From: Streptomyces melanogenes
GTDB lineage: Bacteria; Actinomycetota; Actinomycetes; Streptomycetales; Streptomycetaceae
Length of the DNA: 64,000 nt
Reading direction: 5' to 3'
NCBI RefSeq assembly: GCF_014649795.1
Contig: NZ_BMTS01000017.1
Span: forward strand, 109,568 to 173,567
The notes beneath the pieces are model-generated. The model was not told the DNA's origin. It worked only from the letters and a program-made list of their open reading frames with translations, and ran no database searches. Each line of letters opens with the position of its first letter. Position 1 is the stretch's first letter. Both the position numbers and the translations under genes were made by a program. Below are positions 51,471 through 60,215 of the stretch, one piece after another.

Positions 51471-54332
51471 ATGGACGAGGTCGCACAGTACGAGCGCTAC
51501 GCCGGCGGCAGCCCGGAAGCCGAGCGGCTGGTCTTCGAGCGGCTGGCGCGGGAGCTTCTGCGGGTGCAGCTCAAGGTGAAGAAGCGCAGCGGCGCCGCCT
51601 CTGTCGACCGGGCCTTCCACGCCAAGGCGGTCCTCGGCGTGGAGAACGCCCGGCTGAGGTTCCGCGACGACCTTCCCGAGGACCTGCGGGCGGGTTTCGT
51701 CAAGCCCGGAGCCGAGTACCCGGTCACGGTCCGGCTGTCCAACGCGAGCGGAGCCCGGCAGCCCGACTTCGCGCCCGATCTGCGCGGGGCGGCGCTGCGC
51801 ATCGAGGTGGGCCCCGGGGAGACGCACGATCTGCTGATGACGAGCTTCCCGGTCTCCCACGCCCGTAACGCGGTGGAATTCGTCGCCTTCGCCAAGGCCA
51901 TGGCAGGTGCCGACTCGCGGCTGCGCAAGGGGTACGCCCTGCTCGTCAAGCTGCCTTTGGCGGTCGGCTGGTCGACGGCCGCCCGGATGCGGCGCAACGT
52001 CGTCGCGGGAACCAGTCGCACGGTACGCAGCCTGGCGCTGGAGACGTACTGGAGCCGGGGCGCGATCCTGTGGGGCGAGCGCGGACCGGTGCGGTATCAG
52101 CTGCGGCCCGCCGCGGTCGCCCCCGCGGCCCCGGCGGCGTCGCGCACCGATCCCGACTACCTGGGGCGCGAGCTCTCCCAGCGGCTGCGTCAGGGGGACG
52201 TCGTCTTCGAGCTGTGCGTGCAGCGCTACGTGGACGCCCGGCACACCCCCGTCGAGGACGGTGCGGTGGAGTGGACGGAGGAGGTCGCGCCCGTCCTGCC
52301 GGTGGCCACCTTGACCATCCCGTGCCAGGACATCCACACCGCCGAAGCCCGCGCCTGCGCGTCGCGGGTCGACCTGCTGGCGTTCAACCCGTGGCACACC
52401 GTGGAGGGTTTCCGGCCGCTGGGCAACCTCAACCGTGCTCGCAAGGCCGCCTACGAGGCCAGCAGCGCCTACCGCCTGGGCCGGCGCTTCCTGACCGTCG
52501 AGCCACGGCGCAACACCGTGCTCGGGGTACCGCTGCGGGCCGGCTTCCGTACCGTCAACCGCTTCGTCCCGTGGCACCGGCTGCCCACCCCGCTCGGCCT
52601 GCTCAACCTCATGGCCTTCCGGCAGACGCTGCGCCGGCACAACCTCATCGACACCGAAGCCCATGAGGCCCCGCCCGAGGCCGGTCCGGTGGAGGCACCG
52701 CCCGAGGAGGAGCTGCTGGTCAGACGCAGTTACGACGGCTCGTACAACGATCTGTCGGTGCCACGCATGGGCGCTGTCGGGGCGACCTTCGGCCGCACCA
52801 TGCCGCCCGTCTACCGCCCGGACGGGTTCGACACGCCCAATCCCGTCACCGTGAGCCGGGAACTGCTCCGCCGCGAGGTGTTCATCCCCGCGACCTCGCT
52901 GAACATCCTCGCCGCCGCGTGGATCCAGTTCCAGGTGCACGACTGGGTCAAGCACAAGCGGCTGCCGGTCGCCACCGGGAGCGTCGAGGTGCCGCTGCCA
53001 CCCGGCGACACCTGGCAGAACACCCCGGGCGGGCCGCGCGAGAAGGTGATGCGCTTCGGCGCGGACGAGGCGGTGCGTCCGCCCGGCGACGGGCAGCCGC
53101 CGATCGTGTTCGCCAGCGACGTGTCGCACTGGTGGGACGGTTCGGAGGTCTACGGCAGCGACCAGGACGTGGCGAAGTCGCTGCGTGAGCCCGACGGCGG
53201 CGCCGGGCTCCGGCTGGAGGAGGGACACCTGCCCCACGGCGCGAACGGTGTGCCGCTCACCGGATTCACCGACAACTGGTGGCTCGGCCTCAGCTCCATG
53301 CACACCCTGTTCGCCCGTGAGCACAACACCTTGTGCGAAGCCCTGCGACGCGAATACCCGCAGATGGACGAGGACCGGATCTACCACACGGCCCGGCTGA
53401 TCGTCTCCGCGCTCATCGCGAAGATCCACACAGTCGAGTGGACCCCCGCGATCCTCGCCACCAAGACGCTCGACATCGGCATGAAGACCAACTGGCAGGG
53501 ACCGCCGAAGAACTGGCTCGACCAGCTGGGCGTCTGGCTGCTGGAGGCGAACGGGCGGCAGGGCATCCCCAAGACCCTGCCCGACCACCACGGTGCCCCG
53601 TACTCCCTCACGGAGGAGTTCGTCACCGTCTACCGGATGCACCCGCTGATCCCCGACGACTACGAGCTCGTCGACCACCGATTCGGCCGCCGGATCGACA
53701 CCCTGGACTTCACCGCCCTCCAGGGCGCCGCAGCCGAGCCGCTCATCCGCAAGACCGGCCTGGTGAACACCCTGTATTCGCTTGGCATCGCCCACCCCGG
53801 GGCGATCACCCTGCACAACTTCCCGCGCGCACTGCAGGCCTTCCAGCGGGACGGGGAGGTGATCGACCTCTCGGTTGTCGACCTGGTGCGTACCCGACGC
53901 CGTGGCGTCCCGCGCTACAACGATTTCCGCGCCGGCCTGCACAAGCCGCGGATCCGGCGGTTCGAGGACCTCTCCTCCGATCCGGAGACGGTGGCACGGC
54001 TGCGTGACGTCTACCACTCGGTCGACGACATCGACACCGTGGTCGGGCTCTTCGCCGAGAATCCGCCCACGGGCTTCGGCTTCAGCGACACCGCCTTCCG
54101 CGTGTTCATCCTGATGGCCAGCCGACGGTTGCAGAGCGACCGCTTCCTCACGGTCGACTTCCGGCCGGAGGTCTACACACCTCTCGGCATGGACTGGATC
54201 GAACGCAACGGCATGACCAGCGTCATCCTGCGGCACTGCCCCGAGCTGGCGGGCATCCTGCCGCGCGGGGCCAGCGCCTTCGCACCCTGGCGCCCGGTCC
54301 AGCCGGTCCGCAACGGCTACGGCCGCGGCTGA
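51471..54332 (+). CDS. Catalase-like domain fused to fatty-acid alpha-dioxygenase
   Basis: A 953-residue two-domain haem protein. Residues 1-400 form a catalase-like/cAOS-type domain: RAFHAKAVLGVENARLRF (distal His), YPVTVRLSNASGARQPDFAPDLRGAALRI, GNLNRARKAAYEASSAYRLGRR (possible proximal Tyr). Residues 440-950 form an alpha-dioxygenase-type peroxidase: FQVHDWVKH (distal His490), AREHNTLCEALRREYPQMDEDRIY, VYRMHPLIPDDY with Tyr721 and His724 (spacing as catalytic Tyr386 and proximal His389 of plant alpha-DOX), and FSDTAFRVFILMASRRLQSDRFLT near the end. The alpha-DOX half should add O2 to the C2 of fatty acids. The catalase-like half might process the 2-hydroperoxide. First gene of a three-gene operon. 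Confidence 0.9.
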   Translation: MDEVAQYERYAGGSPEAERLVFERLARELLRVQLKVKKRSGAASVDRAFHAKAVLGVENARLRFRDDLPEDLRAGFVKPGAEYPVTVRLSNASGARQPDFAPDLRGAALRIEVGPGETHDLLMTSFPVSHARNAVEFVAFAKAMAGADSRLRKGYALLVKLPLAVGWSTAARMRRNVVAGTSRTVRSLALETYWSRGAILWGERGPVRYQLRPAAVAPAAPAASRTDPDYLGRELSQRLRQGDVVFELCVQRYVDARHTPVEDGAVEWTEEVAPVLPVATLTIPCQDIHTAEARACASRVDLLAFNPWHTVEGFRPLGNLNRARKAAYEASSAYRLGRRFLTVEPRRNTVLGVPLRAGFRTVNRFVPWHRLPTPLGLLNLMAFRQTLRRHNLIDTEAHEAPPEAGPVEAPPEEELLVRRSYDGSYNDLSVPRMGAVGATFGRTMPPVYRPDGFDTPNPVTVSRELLRREVFIPATSLNILAAAWIQFQVHDWVKHKRLPVATGSVEVPLPPGDTWQNTPGGPREKVMRFGADEAVRPPGDGQPPIVFASDVSHWWDGSEVYGSDQDVAKSLREPDGGAGLRLEEGHLPHGANGVPLTGFTDNWWLGLSSMHTLFAREHNTLCEALRREYPQMDEDRIYHTARLIVSALIAKIHTVEWTPAILATKTLDIGMKTNWQGPPKNWLDQLGVWLLEANGRQGIPKTLPDHHGAPYSLTEEFVTVYRMHPLIPDDYELVDHRFGRRIDTLDFTALQGAAAEPLIRKTGLVNTLYSLGIAHPGAITLHNFPRALQAFQRDGEVIDLSVVDLVRTRRRGVPRYNDFRAGLHKPRIRRFEDLSSDPETVARLRDVYHSVDDIDTVVGLFAENPPTGFGFSDTAFRVFILMASRRLQSDRFLTVDFRPEVYTPLGMDWIERNGMTSVILRHCPELAGILPRGASAFAPWRPVQPVRNGYGRG

Positions 54333-54345
54333 GCGGGAGAGGACC

Positions 54346-55719
54346 ATGACCGCATCGGAGAACGCGGGCCACCCCGGCCTGGAGGACCTGCTGTCCCGTC
54401 CCCTGTGGCAGACGCTCTTCCAGCGGCGCACCCACCGGGTCAGCAAGGGCGCGTCCGTGCCGGCCAGGTCGATGAGCTACGACTCCCCGCACCAGCCGCA
54501 GCCGCTGGGCGAACTGGAGGAGGCGGTGCTCATCGCCCTTACCGGCTCCTCGGGACTGACCATGCCCGACCGGCCCTTCGAGGACCCCCGCGACCACCAG
54601 CCGATCATGGCCAAGCCGAACCTGAACATGACGGGCCGCACCGCGGGCAGCCCCGACAACGCGCAGGCCACCCACTTCTTCATGATCAACGACACGGGCA
54701 CCTACTACCTGCGGAAACTGCCGCCAACCTCGGACCACACCTTCGACCCCGACACACTGATCGACCGCGCACGCCAGTCGAAGGTGCGGGTACTGGACCA
54801 CCGCCTGGACGTCGCCGAGGGGATGCGCGACTTCCCGGCCTACCTCGACTCCAACCGGTTCCTGTCCAACCTCCCGGGCACCACGCTCTTCCTGCCGGTG
54901 GTCGACCTCTCCCACCAGTACATCAACGCGCTGATGTACCTGCTCACCCAGCCCGAGGGAGCCCGGCCCACCGTCGTCGACGACCGCAACTTCTACCGCC
55001 CGGCCGGGGTGAAGAAGTGGGTGCGCAGCGGCTTCCTCAACCCCGACGTCAAGCTGCCGCTCGGCTCCCTGGGGCCGATGCGGACCCAGATCGAAGCCGA
55101 CCTGCTGCTGCAGAACATGATGCTCACCGCGGACGCCATGGGGCTCGGCGCCTGGATCCACGCATCGATCAGCCCCCAGATCATGCTGGGCGACCCGAAG
55201 TTCTCGCGCGCCTACGGCCGCATGCTGGGCTTCGACTTCGCCACGCCCAGGTTCCGTCCCGCCGACATCCTGCGCTGGCAGGTGCCGCTGCCGAAGTACG
55301 CCAACCTGCGCTCGCACCCGGTGGGGCTGCGGGCCGGCGGCGAACACCTCATCAAGGGCGCCTGCCCGCCCAACTACCCGTCGATGCAGGAAGCCGTGGA
55401 CTCCGTCGTCCGCTCCAAGTTCGGCGAGCGGGGCATCTACACCGACAAGGACCTGTTCACCCGCATCTACAAGGACGGCTACGCGCAGCGGTACCTCACC
55501 GAGGCCAGTGCGTACGACCGCCAGGTCATCGAGTGCGCGCGGGACATCTGCGTGTACATCCACGAGACCCACGGGCGGTTCCCGGCACACACCGACGCCA
55601 TCCACGTGCCCGGCATCTGGCTGCAGGCCCACCACGTCGAGTCCGAGTACTACGAGCGCTTCTTCCAGCACGGCCTGACCGACGCCCACCGTCGGCACGC
55701 CGCGCACTGGGACGGATGA
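54346..55719 (+). CDS. Nitroreductase-fold protein in the alpha-dioxygenase operon
   Basis: A 457-residue protein. RRTHRVSKGASVPARSMSYDSPHQPQPLGELEEAVLIALTGSSGL and the central LLLQNMMLTADAMGLGAWIHASISPQIMLGDPKF resemble the FMN-binding ends of nitroreductases (R-xHRVS, QNM-LAA-ALGLGA). The long mid and C-terminal regions (RFFQHGLTDAHRRHA end) are unlike standard 200-residue nitroreductases, so it may be a fused or specialised member. It starts 13 nt after the dioxygenase gene (GAGAGGACC upstream) and probably shares its function. Confidence 0.7.
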   Translation: MTASENAGHPGLEDLLSRPLWQTLFQRRTHRVSKGASVPARSMSYDSPHQPQPLGELEEAVLIALTGSSGLTMPDRPFEDPRDHQPIMAKPNLNMTGRTAGSPDNAQATHFFMINDTGTYYLRKLPPTSDHTFDPDTLIDRARQSKVRVLDHRLDVAEGMRDFPAYLDSNRFLSNLPGTTLFLPVVDLSHQYINALMYLLTQPEGARPTVVDDRNFYRPAGVKKWVRSGFLNPDVKLPLGSLGPMRTQIEADLLLQNMMLTADAMGLGAWIHASISPQIMLGDPKFSRAYGRMLGFDFATPRFRPADILRWQVPLPKYANLRSHPVGLRAGGEHLIKGACPPNYPSMQEAVDSVVRSKFGERGIYTDKDLFTRIYKDGYAQRYLTEASAYDRQVIECARDICVYIHETHGRFPAHTDAIHVPGIWLQAHHVESEYYERFFQHGLTDAHRRHAAHWDG

Positions 55720-55737
55720 GGCGATGAGGGAGATCCG

Positions 55738-57444
55738 GTGAGAGTCTACGAGGCCATCGTCAAGGGGCTGGAAGGCATCGGCGTACAGGCGGCCTTCGGC
55801 GGTGCCGGGGAGAACGCGGCGGGTCTGATGCTGGCACTGAAGCATTCCCAGCACATCAGGCCGATCATCACCCGTCACGAGCAGGCCGCGTCCTTCATGG
55901 CCTGCGGATACGCCATGTACACCAACCGGCTGGGCTTCTGCTTCGCGACCGCCGGGCCGGGCGCGTTCAACCTGTTCTCGGGCCTGGCCGTGGCCATGTC
56001 CGACTCCTATCCGGTCCTCGCTGTTTCGGGGTACGCGAACATGGAGTGGCGCGGATGGGGCTCGCTCAACGAGACGTCGGGGCTGAACCGCACACCCGAT
56101 TCCCAGGCCATGTTCGCGGCCACGACCAAGAAGTCCTTCCTGCTCACCGACATCGCCGACACCTGCGACGTCCTGGAGGAGGCGGTCAACACCGCCTTCG
56201 AGGGAAGGCCCGGGCCCGTGCACATCCACGTACCCGAGAACCTGACCCACCGCGGTGTGGAGGTGACGAACTTCCGCCCGATCGAGCTCGACGTACGCCC
56301 GGTCCTGCCGGACCCGGCCCGGGTGGCGCAGATCGCGGCGGTACTGGCGGACGCCCTGGCACAGCGCAAGCGCATCGTGGCGCTCGTCGGCTTCGGCGCG
56401 GTGCGCAGCGGGGCGGGCCCGGAGGTCCAGCGGCTGATCGAACGGTTCCAGATCCCGCTGCTCACCACCCTGGACGGCAAGGGCATCGTGTCCGAGGGCC
56501 ACCCGCTCGCTGTCGGCGTCTTCGCCGACAGCGGCCATTCCAGCGCGTGGAAGGCCTTCCGCGAGGCCGACGTCGTCCTGTGCGTGGGCAATTCCCTCAA
56601 CCAGCACGCCACGTTCAACTACCGCGCGGACCTATTTGAGAACAAGCTGCTTATCCATGTGAACATCTCCGAGGGCGAGTTCCACAAGGCCTACCGCGCC
56701 GACCACACCCTGCTGTCCGACGCGCGCCCCGCCATGGCCACCCTCGCCGACGAACTGGAGCGGCTGGTCGGCGACATACCGGCGGTCGAGGTCGACGGCC
56801 AGGACTACGAGGCCCGCACGATCCACCACCTGCCGGGGAAGATCCACCCCGGAGAACTCGCCCAGTCGATCGGACGCATGCTGCCGCCCGGCGGTGTGCT
56901 GCTCGCGGACGCGGGCGCGCATCTCGCGTGGCTCGGGTACTACGTGGAACTCGAACAGGGGCAGAACTTCCGCAAGGCGGGCTCCTTCGGGCCGATGGCC
57001 GGGCACGTCAACGGAGCCATCGGCCTCAAGGTCGCCCACCCGGACAGGACCGTCGTCGTCGGCTGCGGCGACGGCTGCTACTCGCTGTCCGGGTTCGAGC
57101 TCATGACCGCCGTCGAGCACGACATCCCCGTCATCTGGGTCATCTTCAACGACGGGGAGTTCAAGCTGATCAAACTCTTCCAGCTGGTCACGTACGCCGA
57201 ATCCGGTCTGGTCGAGTTCCAGAACCCGGACTTCGCCGCGTACGCCCGCGCGTGCGGCGCGGACGGGTACCAGGTGGAGACCCTGGAGGAGTTCGAGGAG
57301 GCCTTCCGCACGGCCCTGGCCTCCGGCCGACCCTCGCTGATCGACGCCAGGATCACGCGCTGGGCCGTGCCGCATTACAGCCCGTCGCCGGATGGCGTGA
57401 TCGACGGGCTTGTCGAGAGTGTGGAGGCACGGTTCCGGGACTGA
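55738..57444 (+). CDS. Thiamine-diphosphate-dependent enzyme (acetolactate synthase/2-hydroxyacyl lyase type)
   Basis: A 568-residue ThDP enzyme. Residues 1-175 (VYEAIVKGLEGIGVQAAFGGAGENAAG, RHEQAASFMACGYAM with the catalytic Glu) form the PYR domain. A central domain follows, then the PP domain with GDGCYSLSGFELMTAVEHDIPVIWVIFNDGEFKLIK (GDG...N ThDP/Mg motif). It is similar in length to acetolactate synthase, oxalyl-CoA decarboxylase and 2-hydroxyacyl-CoA lyase. Beside an alpha-dioxygenase a C2-C1 lyase of 2-hydroxy acids would make sense (alpha-oxidation), but this is inference. GTG start with GGGAG upstream; last gene of the operon. Confidence 0.88.
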   Translation: MRVYEAIVKGLEGIGVQAAFGGAGENAAGLMLALKHSQHIRPIITRHEQAASFMACGYAMYTNRLGFCFATAGPGAFNLFSGLAVAMSDSYPVLAVSGYANMEWRGWGSLNETSGLNRTPDSQAMFAATTKKSFLLTDIADTCDVLEEAVNTAFEGRPGPVHIHVPENLTHRGVEVTNFRPIELDVRPVLPDPARVAQIAAVLADALAQRKRIVALVGFGAVRSGAGPEVQRLIERFQIPLLTTLDGKGIVSEGHPLAVGVFADSGHSSAWKAFREADVVLCVGNSLNQHATFNYRADLFENKLLIHVNISEGEFHKAYRADHTLLSDARPAMATLADELERLVGDIPAVEVDGQDYEARTIHHLPGKIHPGELAQSIGRMLPPGGVLLADAGAHLAWLGYYVELEQGQNFRKAGSFGPMAGHVNGAIGLKVAHPDRTVVVGCGDGCYSLSGFELMTAVEHDIPVIWVIFNDGEFKLIKLFQLVTYAESGLVEFQNPDFAAYARACGADGYQVETLEEFEEAFRTALASGRPSLIDARITRWAVPHYSPSPDGVIDGLVESVEARFRD

Positions 57445-57477
57445 TGGCGCCGGGGCGGATTGCGTCCTTTGCTGCCA

Positions 57478-57505
57478 GATGCCCTCGCCCGCGTTTGAGG
57501 GCATC
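57478..57505 (+). terminator. Hairpin terminator after the oxidative operon
   Basis: GATGCCCTC and GAGGGCATC form a perfect 9-bp stem with a 10-nt loop, 34 nt after the ThDP gene. Confidence 0.75.
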
Positions 57506-57577
57506 ACGAACGGCAGCTGGGCGTCGGACGGTTCGGCGCGGGAGCAGGTGTGGTCGCCCGGGCACAGGCGGGACGGG

Positions 57578-57601
57578 CCTGCCGTCAGGACGGACGGCAG
57601 G
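57578..57601. terminator. Hairpin near the end of the convergent gene
   Basis: CCTGCCGTC and GACGGCAGG form a perfect 9-bp stem with a 6-nt loop. It overlaps the stop region of the 57585-58013 gene and may end its transcript. Confidence 0.5.
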
Positions 57602-58013
57602 ACTCGCAGGCGTGGCTGTCCATGACAGTAACCAGGTCGCGAGCCGCTGCCTGAACAGCGGCATCCTCGTCACGGGCCAGCACCTCCGCCATGCTCCTTC
57701 CGTCAAGCACGGCACGGTGAGCCGCGTGCCGCACTTCGATCTTCGGAGGATTGCCGTGTTCGAGGATCGTCTGCAGCAACTCGATCACGCCGACCCGACT
57801 GGTGACGGATTCGGTCACCGCGAGATCCCACAGAAACGGCACCGCCACCGCGGTCGCGTCGAAGACAGCCAGCTCACCGAGCCACAAACCAAGATCACTC
57901 AACGCCGAAGCACTCGTCCGAGCGTCACCCCACGCCACACGTGACAGCCGTCCCGGAACCTCCGCCGCCGATCCGTACGCGTGCGTCAGCTCATCCCATC
58001 GGACTCGGCTCAT
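57585..58013 (-). CDS. Hypothetical HEAT-like protein
   Basis: A 142-residue helical protein. Key segments: MSRVRWDELTHAYGSAAEVP, then TSASALSDLGLWLGELAVFDATAVAVPFLWDLAVTESVTSRVGVIELLQTILEHGNPP. It ends with two cysteines in DSHACESCRPS. The helix pairs look like ARM/HEAT repeats. ATG 58013 is chosen on family length; the longer GTG start at 58040 is possible. Function unknown. Confidence 0.65.
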   Translation of the reverse strand: MSRVRWDELTHAYGSAAEVPGRLSRVAWGDARTSASALSDLGLWLGELAVFDATAVAVPFLWDLAVTESVTSRVGVIELLQTILEHGNPPKIEVRHAAHRAVLDGRSMAEVLARDEDAAVQAAARDLVTVMDSHACESCRPS

Positions 58014-58211
58014 GCCCTTGAGGATCGTCCCCACCACCACTCCCGTCTGCTGCCTGTCCTACGAAACCAAGCGCCGCGATTCCAACTTCACGGACCACGG
58101 TGACGCGAGCCTGGTCCGGCACGCCGATGCGGTGTTGGCAGCTGGTCGCGGAGACGGTTACCGCGTCACAGCGGGCAGCTCCCGTCCACCACCGCCACGA
58201 GGTCCCCGCCT
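58014..58211. other. Short intergenic region without a supportable gene
   Basis: About 200 bp between two minus-strand genes; it presumably carries the promoter of the 57585-58013 gene. Confidence 0.3.
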
Positions 58212-59963
58212 TCACGTCTGCCACATGAGCCACGGGTCATCGCGGCAGTCCTCCTGGAGCACCGGCTCGTTGACCCGCGAACCCGCCCGGGAACCCGCGC
58301 ACTTGCCGCTGTTGACGTTGACCAGTTGCCAGGCCCGGAAGGCGCCGCGGTAGCGGAGTGTCCAGAACTGGTCGGGGAACAGGCCCTGTCGGTCGCCGCA
58401 CAGATAGTGGGTGACGGAGACGTCGTTCTCGACCCTGGCTCCCTGGACGGACAGGCAAAGGCCGCTGAACCGGTTGCGGATGGAGTAGACGGCGGGTGGG
58501 CCGGCCGTCTCCCGGGTGAGGTGCCACTGCTGCTGGGGGGTCTCACCGCAGCCGGACTGGATCATGCCGTCCGCGGGGTTCGGGTTTCCGGCCGGAACGG
58601 CCAGGCACAGGTGGCTTCCGGCGTTCGCCAGTCGGAACAGGCCGTTGGGGGCGTCCGGCGCCTCCGGCGTGTTCGTGGGTGCCGGCTTGGCGCCGGTGGG
58701 GGCAGGCGCGGACGCAGCAGGCGGGGAGGGCGGCGCCACGAACCCGCCGGCCGGTGCGGGCGCCGTCGGGGTCGTGGGCCGTGTCCCGGTCGGCGGGGGC
58801 GGAGCCACGGACGTAGGGGTGCCGGGCGGGGTCGTGACCGGAGTCGCGGATCGGCCGGTGTCGCCGGAAGGCGACTGGTACTGCAGCAGGTACGGCTGGA
58901 CCTCTCGGGAGGCGGGCGCGGACGCGGCGGGCCGCTCCCGTTCCACGACGACCACGGCCGTCGCCGCGGACACCGCGACCGCCAGGACCGTGAACACGGC
59001 GACGACTGCGGTCACGGCCAGCGACGAGCGGACCCGGCCGCCGCGCGGAGCGGCGACGACGAGCTGCCCGGTCGCACCTGCCGGTACCGGAGCCGAGGGC
59101 GAGATGTCGTACGGCAGCGGCGGCAAGGTCGTCTGCGCGATGACCGGCGCCGCGGAGGGACGGTCGATCCGCTCCAGGACGACCCCCTGCACCGGGCGGC
59201 CCTCCACCGCCCGGTGCTCCCGCCAGAGACACTCCACCTCGTGCCCGGTGTCGGCCAGCGCGTCGGCCGTTCGCGCCAGCGCCAGCACCAGATCGGTGCC
59301 CGCTGTCACCGGAGCCGTGGACCCGGCGGGCAGGGCGGCCCGGGTCTCCGCCCGTGCCTGCCCCAGGATCTGCCGGGCACCGCGGTGGAGGGAACGTACG
59401 GCCTCCAACTGCCGCAGCGCCCGGTCCACGAGGCCGTCCGCCGTCGCATCGGAGTCCGCCTCCGCATCCGGCGCGGGTGGTGGTGCGGACGTGTCGGCCG
59501 GTTCGGCTGCGCCGGGCCGGTGCTCCGGCTCCGGCGACGCGGCCCGCAGGTCGTCCTTGTCCCCGAGCAGTCTGCCCACGAGGGAGACAAGGCTCCGTAC
59601 GAGCCCTTCGGCCTCGGCGAGGTCGGCCTCGGCACGCCGTAGCGCCTCGTCGAGTTTCAGGCCGGGACCCGCCTCCGCCTCGGCGACGAGCGCCGCCTCG
59701 TGCAGCCGCTGTGCCCGCTGGAGCAGCGTCTGACGGCCGCGGCCGTCGCGTACCCGGTCCCGTACGACGGAGTTGAGCCTGCCGAGGGGAATGATCCGGG
59801 CGCCGCTGCGGTAGTCGCTCCACATCGTCTTGCCGCCGCCGTACCGCTGCGCGAGCTCACGGACCGTCAGCTCGGCGGTGAGATCCCCCAGGAATCCAGC
59901 CAAGGCATCCGCCGCTCGCGTCGCCCCCTTCGGTGCCCCTTGCGGTCGCCCTGTTCTGCGCAT
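58212..59963 (-). CDS. Predicted membrane-anchored HTH protein with extracellular ricin-like domain
   Basis: A 583-residue protein. The N-terminus (MRRTGRPQGAPKGATRAADALAGFLGDLTAELTVRELAQRYGGGKTMWSDYRSGARIIP) matches residues 1-60 of the protein at 17954. A long coiled region (LDEALRRAEADLAEAEGLVRSLVSLV, LVDRALRQLEAVRSLHRGARQILGQAR) follows, then one membrane helix (SLAVTAVVAVFTVLAVAVSAATAVVVV), a Pro/Thr linker, and a ricin-type domain (NAGSHLCLAVPAG, CGETPQQQWHL, RFSGLCLSVQG, DQFWTL). I chose ATG 59963, with GGGGGA upstream and family agreement. The palindrome TTGTCCGCGGACAA lies just upstream, so it may repress itself and the divergent peptide operon. Confidence 0.8.
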   Translation of the reverse strand: MRRTGRPQGAPKGATRAADALAGFLGDLTAELTVRELAQRYGGGKTMWSDYRSGARIIPLGRLNSVVRDRVRDGRGRQTLLQRAQRLHEAALVAEAEAGPGLKLDEALRRAEADLAEAEGLVRSLVSLVGRLLGDKDDLRAASPEPEHRPGAAEPADTSAPPPAPDAEADSDATADGLVDRALRQLEAVRSLHRGARQILGQARAETRAALPAGSTAPVTAGTDLVLALARTADALADTGHEVECLWREHRAVEGRPVQGVVLERIDRPSAAPVIAQTTLPPLPYDISPSAPVPAGATGQLVVAAPRGGRVRSSLAVTAVVAVFTVLAVAVSAATAVVVVERERPAASAPASREVQPYLLQYQSPSGDTGRSATPVTTPPGTPTSVAPPPPTGTRPTTPTAPAPAGGFVAPPSPPAASAPAPTGAKPAPTNTPEAPDAPNGLFRLANAGSHLCLAVPAGNPNPADGMIQSGCGETPQQQWHLTRETAGPPAVYSIRNRFSGLCLSVQGARVENDVSVTHYLCGDRQGLFPDQFWTLRYRGAFRAWQLVNVNSGKCAGSRAGSRVNEPVLQEDCRDDPWLMWQT

Positions 59964-59970
59964 GTCGGTC

Positions 59971-60102
59971 CCCCAGTTGTCCGCGGACAACCCCGCTTGT
60001 CCGCCCCCTTCCCCCTGGCTGACCTGCGCAGATCGTCTCGGGGCCGCGCGGCCAACTCCGTCGCCCGGCAGTGTCGGGCCATGGATCGCCACTAGGGAAC
60101 AC
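59971..60102. repeat. Copy B of the roughly 130-bp duplicated regulatory segment
   Basis: Aligns with 38893-39023 over almost the whole length (see copy A for shared runs). It sits between the divergent HTH-ricin gene and the small-peptide operon. Copy A is ahead of a secreted lectin gene. Confidence 0.75.
59977..59990. promoter_or_regulatory. 14-bp perfect palindrome TTGTCCGCGGACAA (copy B)
   Basis: Perfect dyad 14 nt upstream of the start codon of the HTH-ricin gene, in the divergent promoter. It is identical to copy A and is the best operator candidate for this regulator. Confidence 0.6.
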
Positions 60103-60215
60103 CCGTTCCAAGGTGCCGTCCAGCGCATGGCCTGCCGTTGTCCGGATTGCATCGGGCAAACGGCGCGCGTGCGACCCACTCGTCACGATCCGGTGGCCAC
60201 CGACCAGGGGGATCA

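Noticed and set aside
51246..54446. Antisense open frame of 1066 codons opposite the dioxygenase fusion gene
   Set aside because: It is a mirror frame of a gene with clear haem-enzyme motifs; its product is a low-complexity Arg/Gly/Val/Glu mix without domains, as expected for the reverse strand of high-GC genes.
54223..56607. Antisense open frame of 794 codons opposite the nitroreductase and ThDP genes
   Set aside because: Mirror of two well-supported genes; composition is low-complexity and no ribosome binding site is present.
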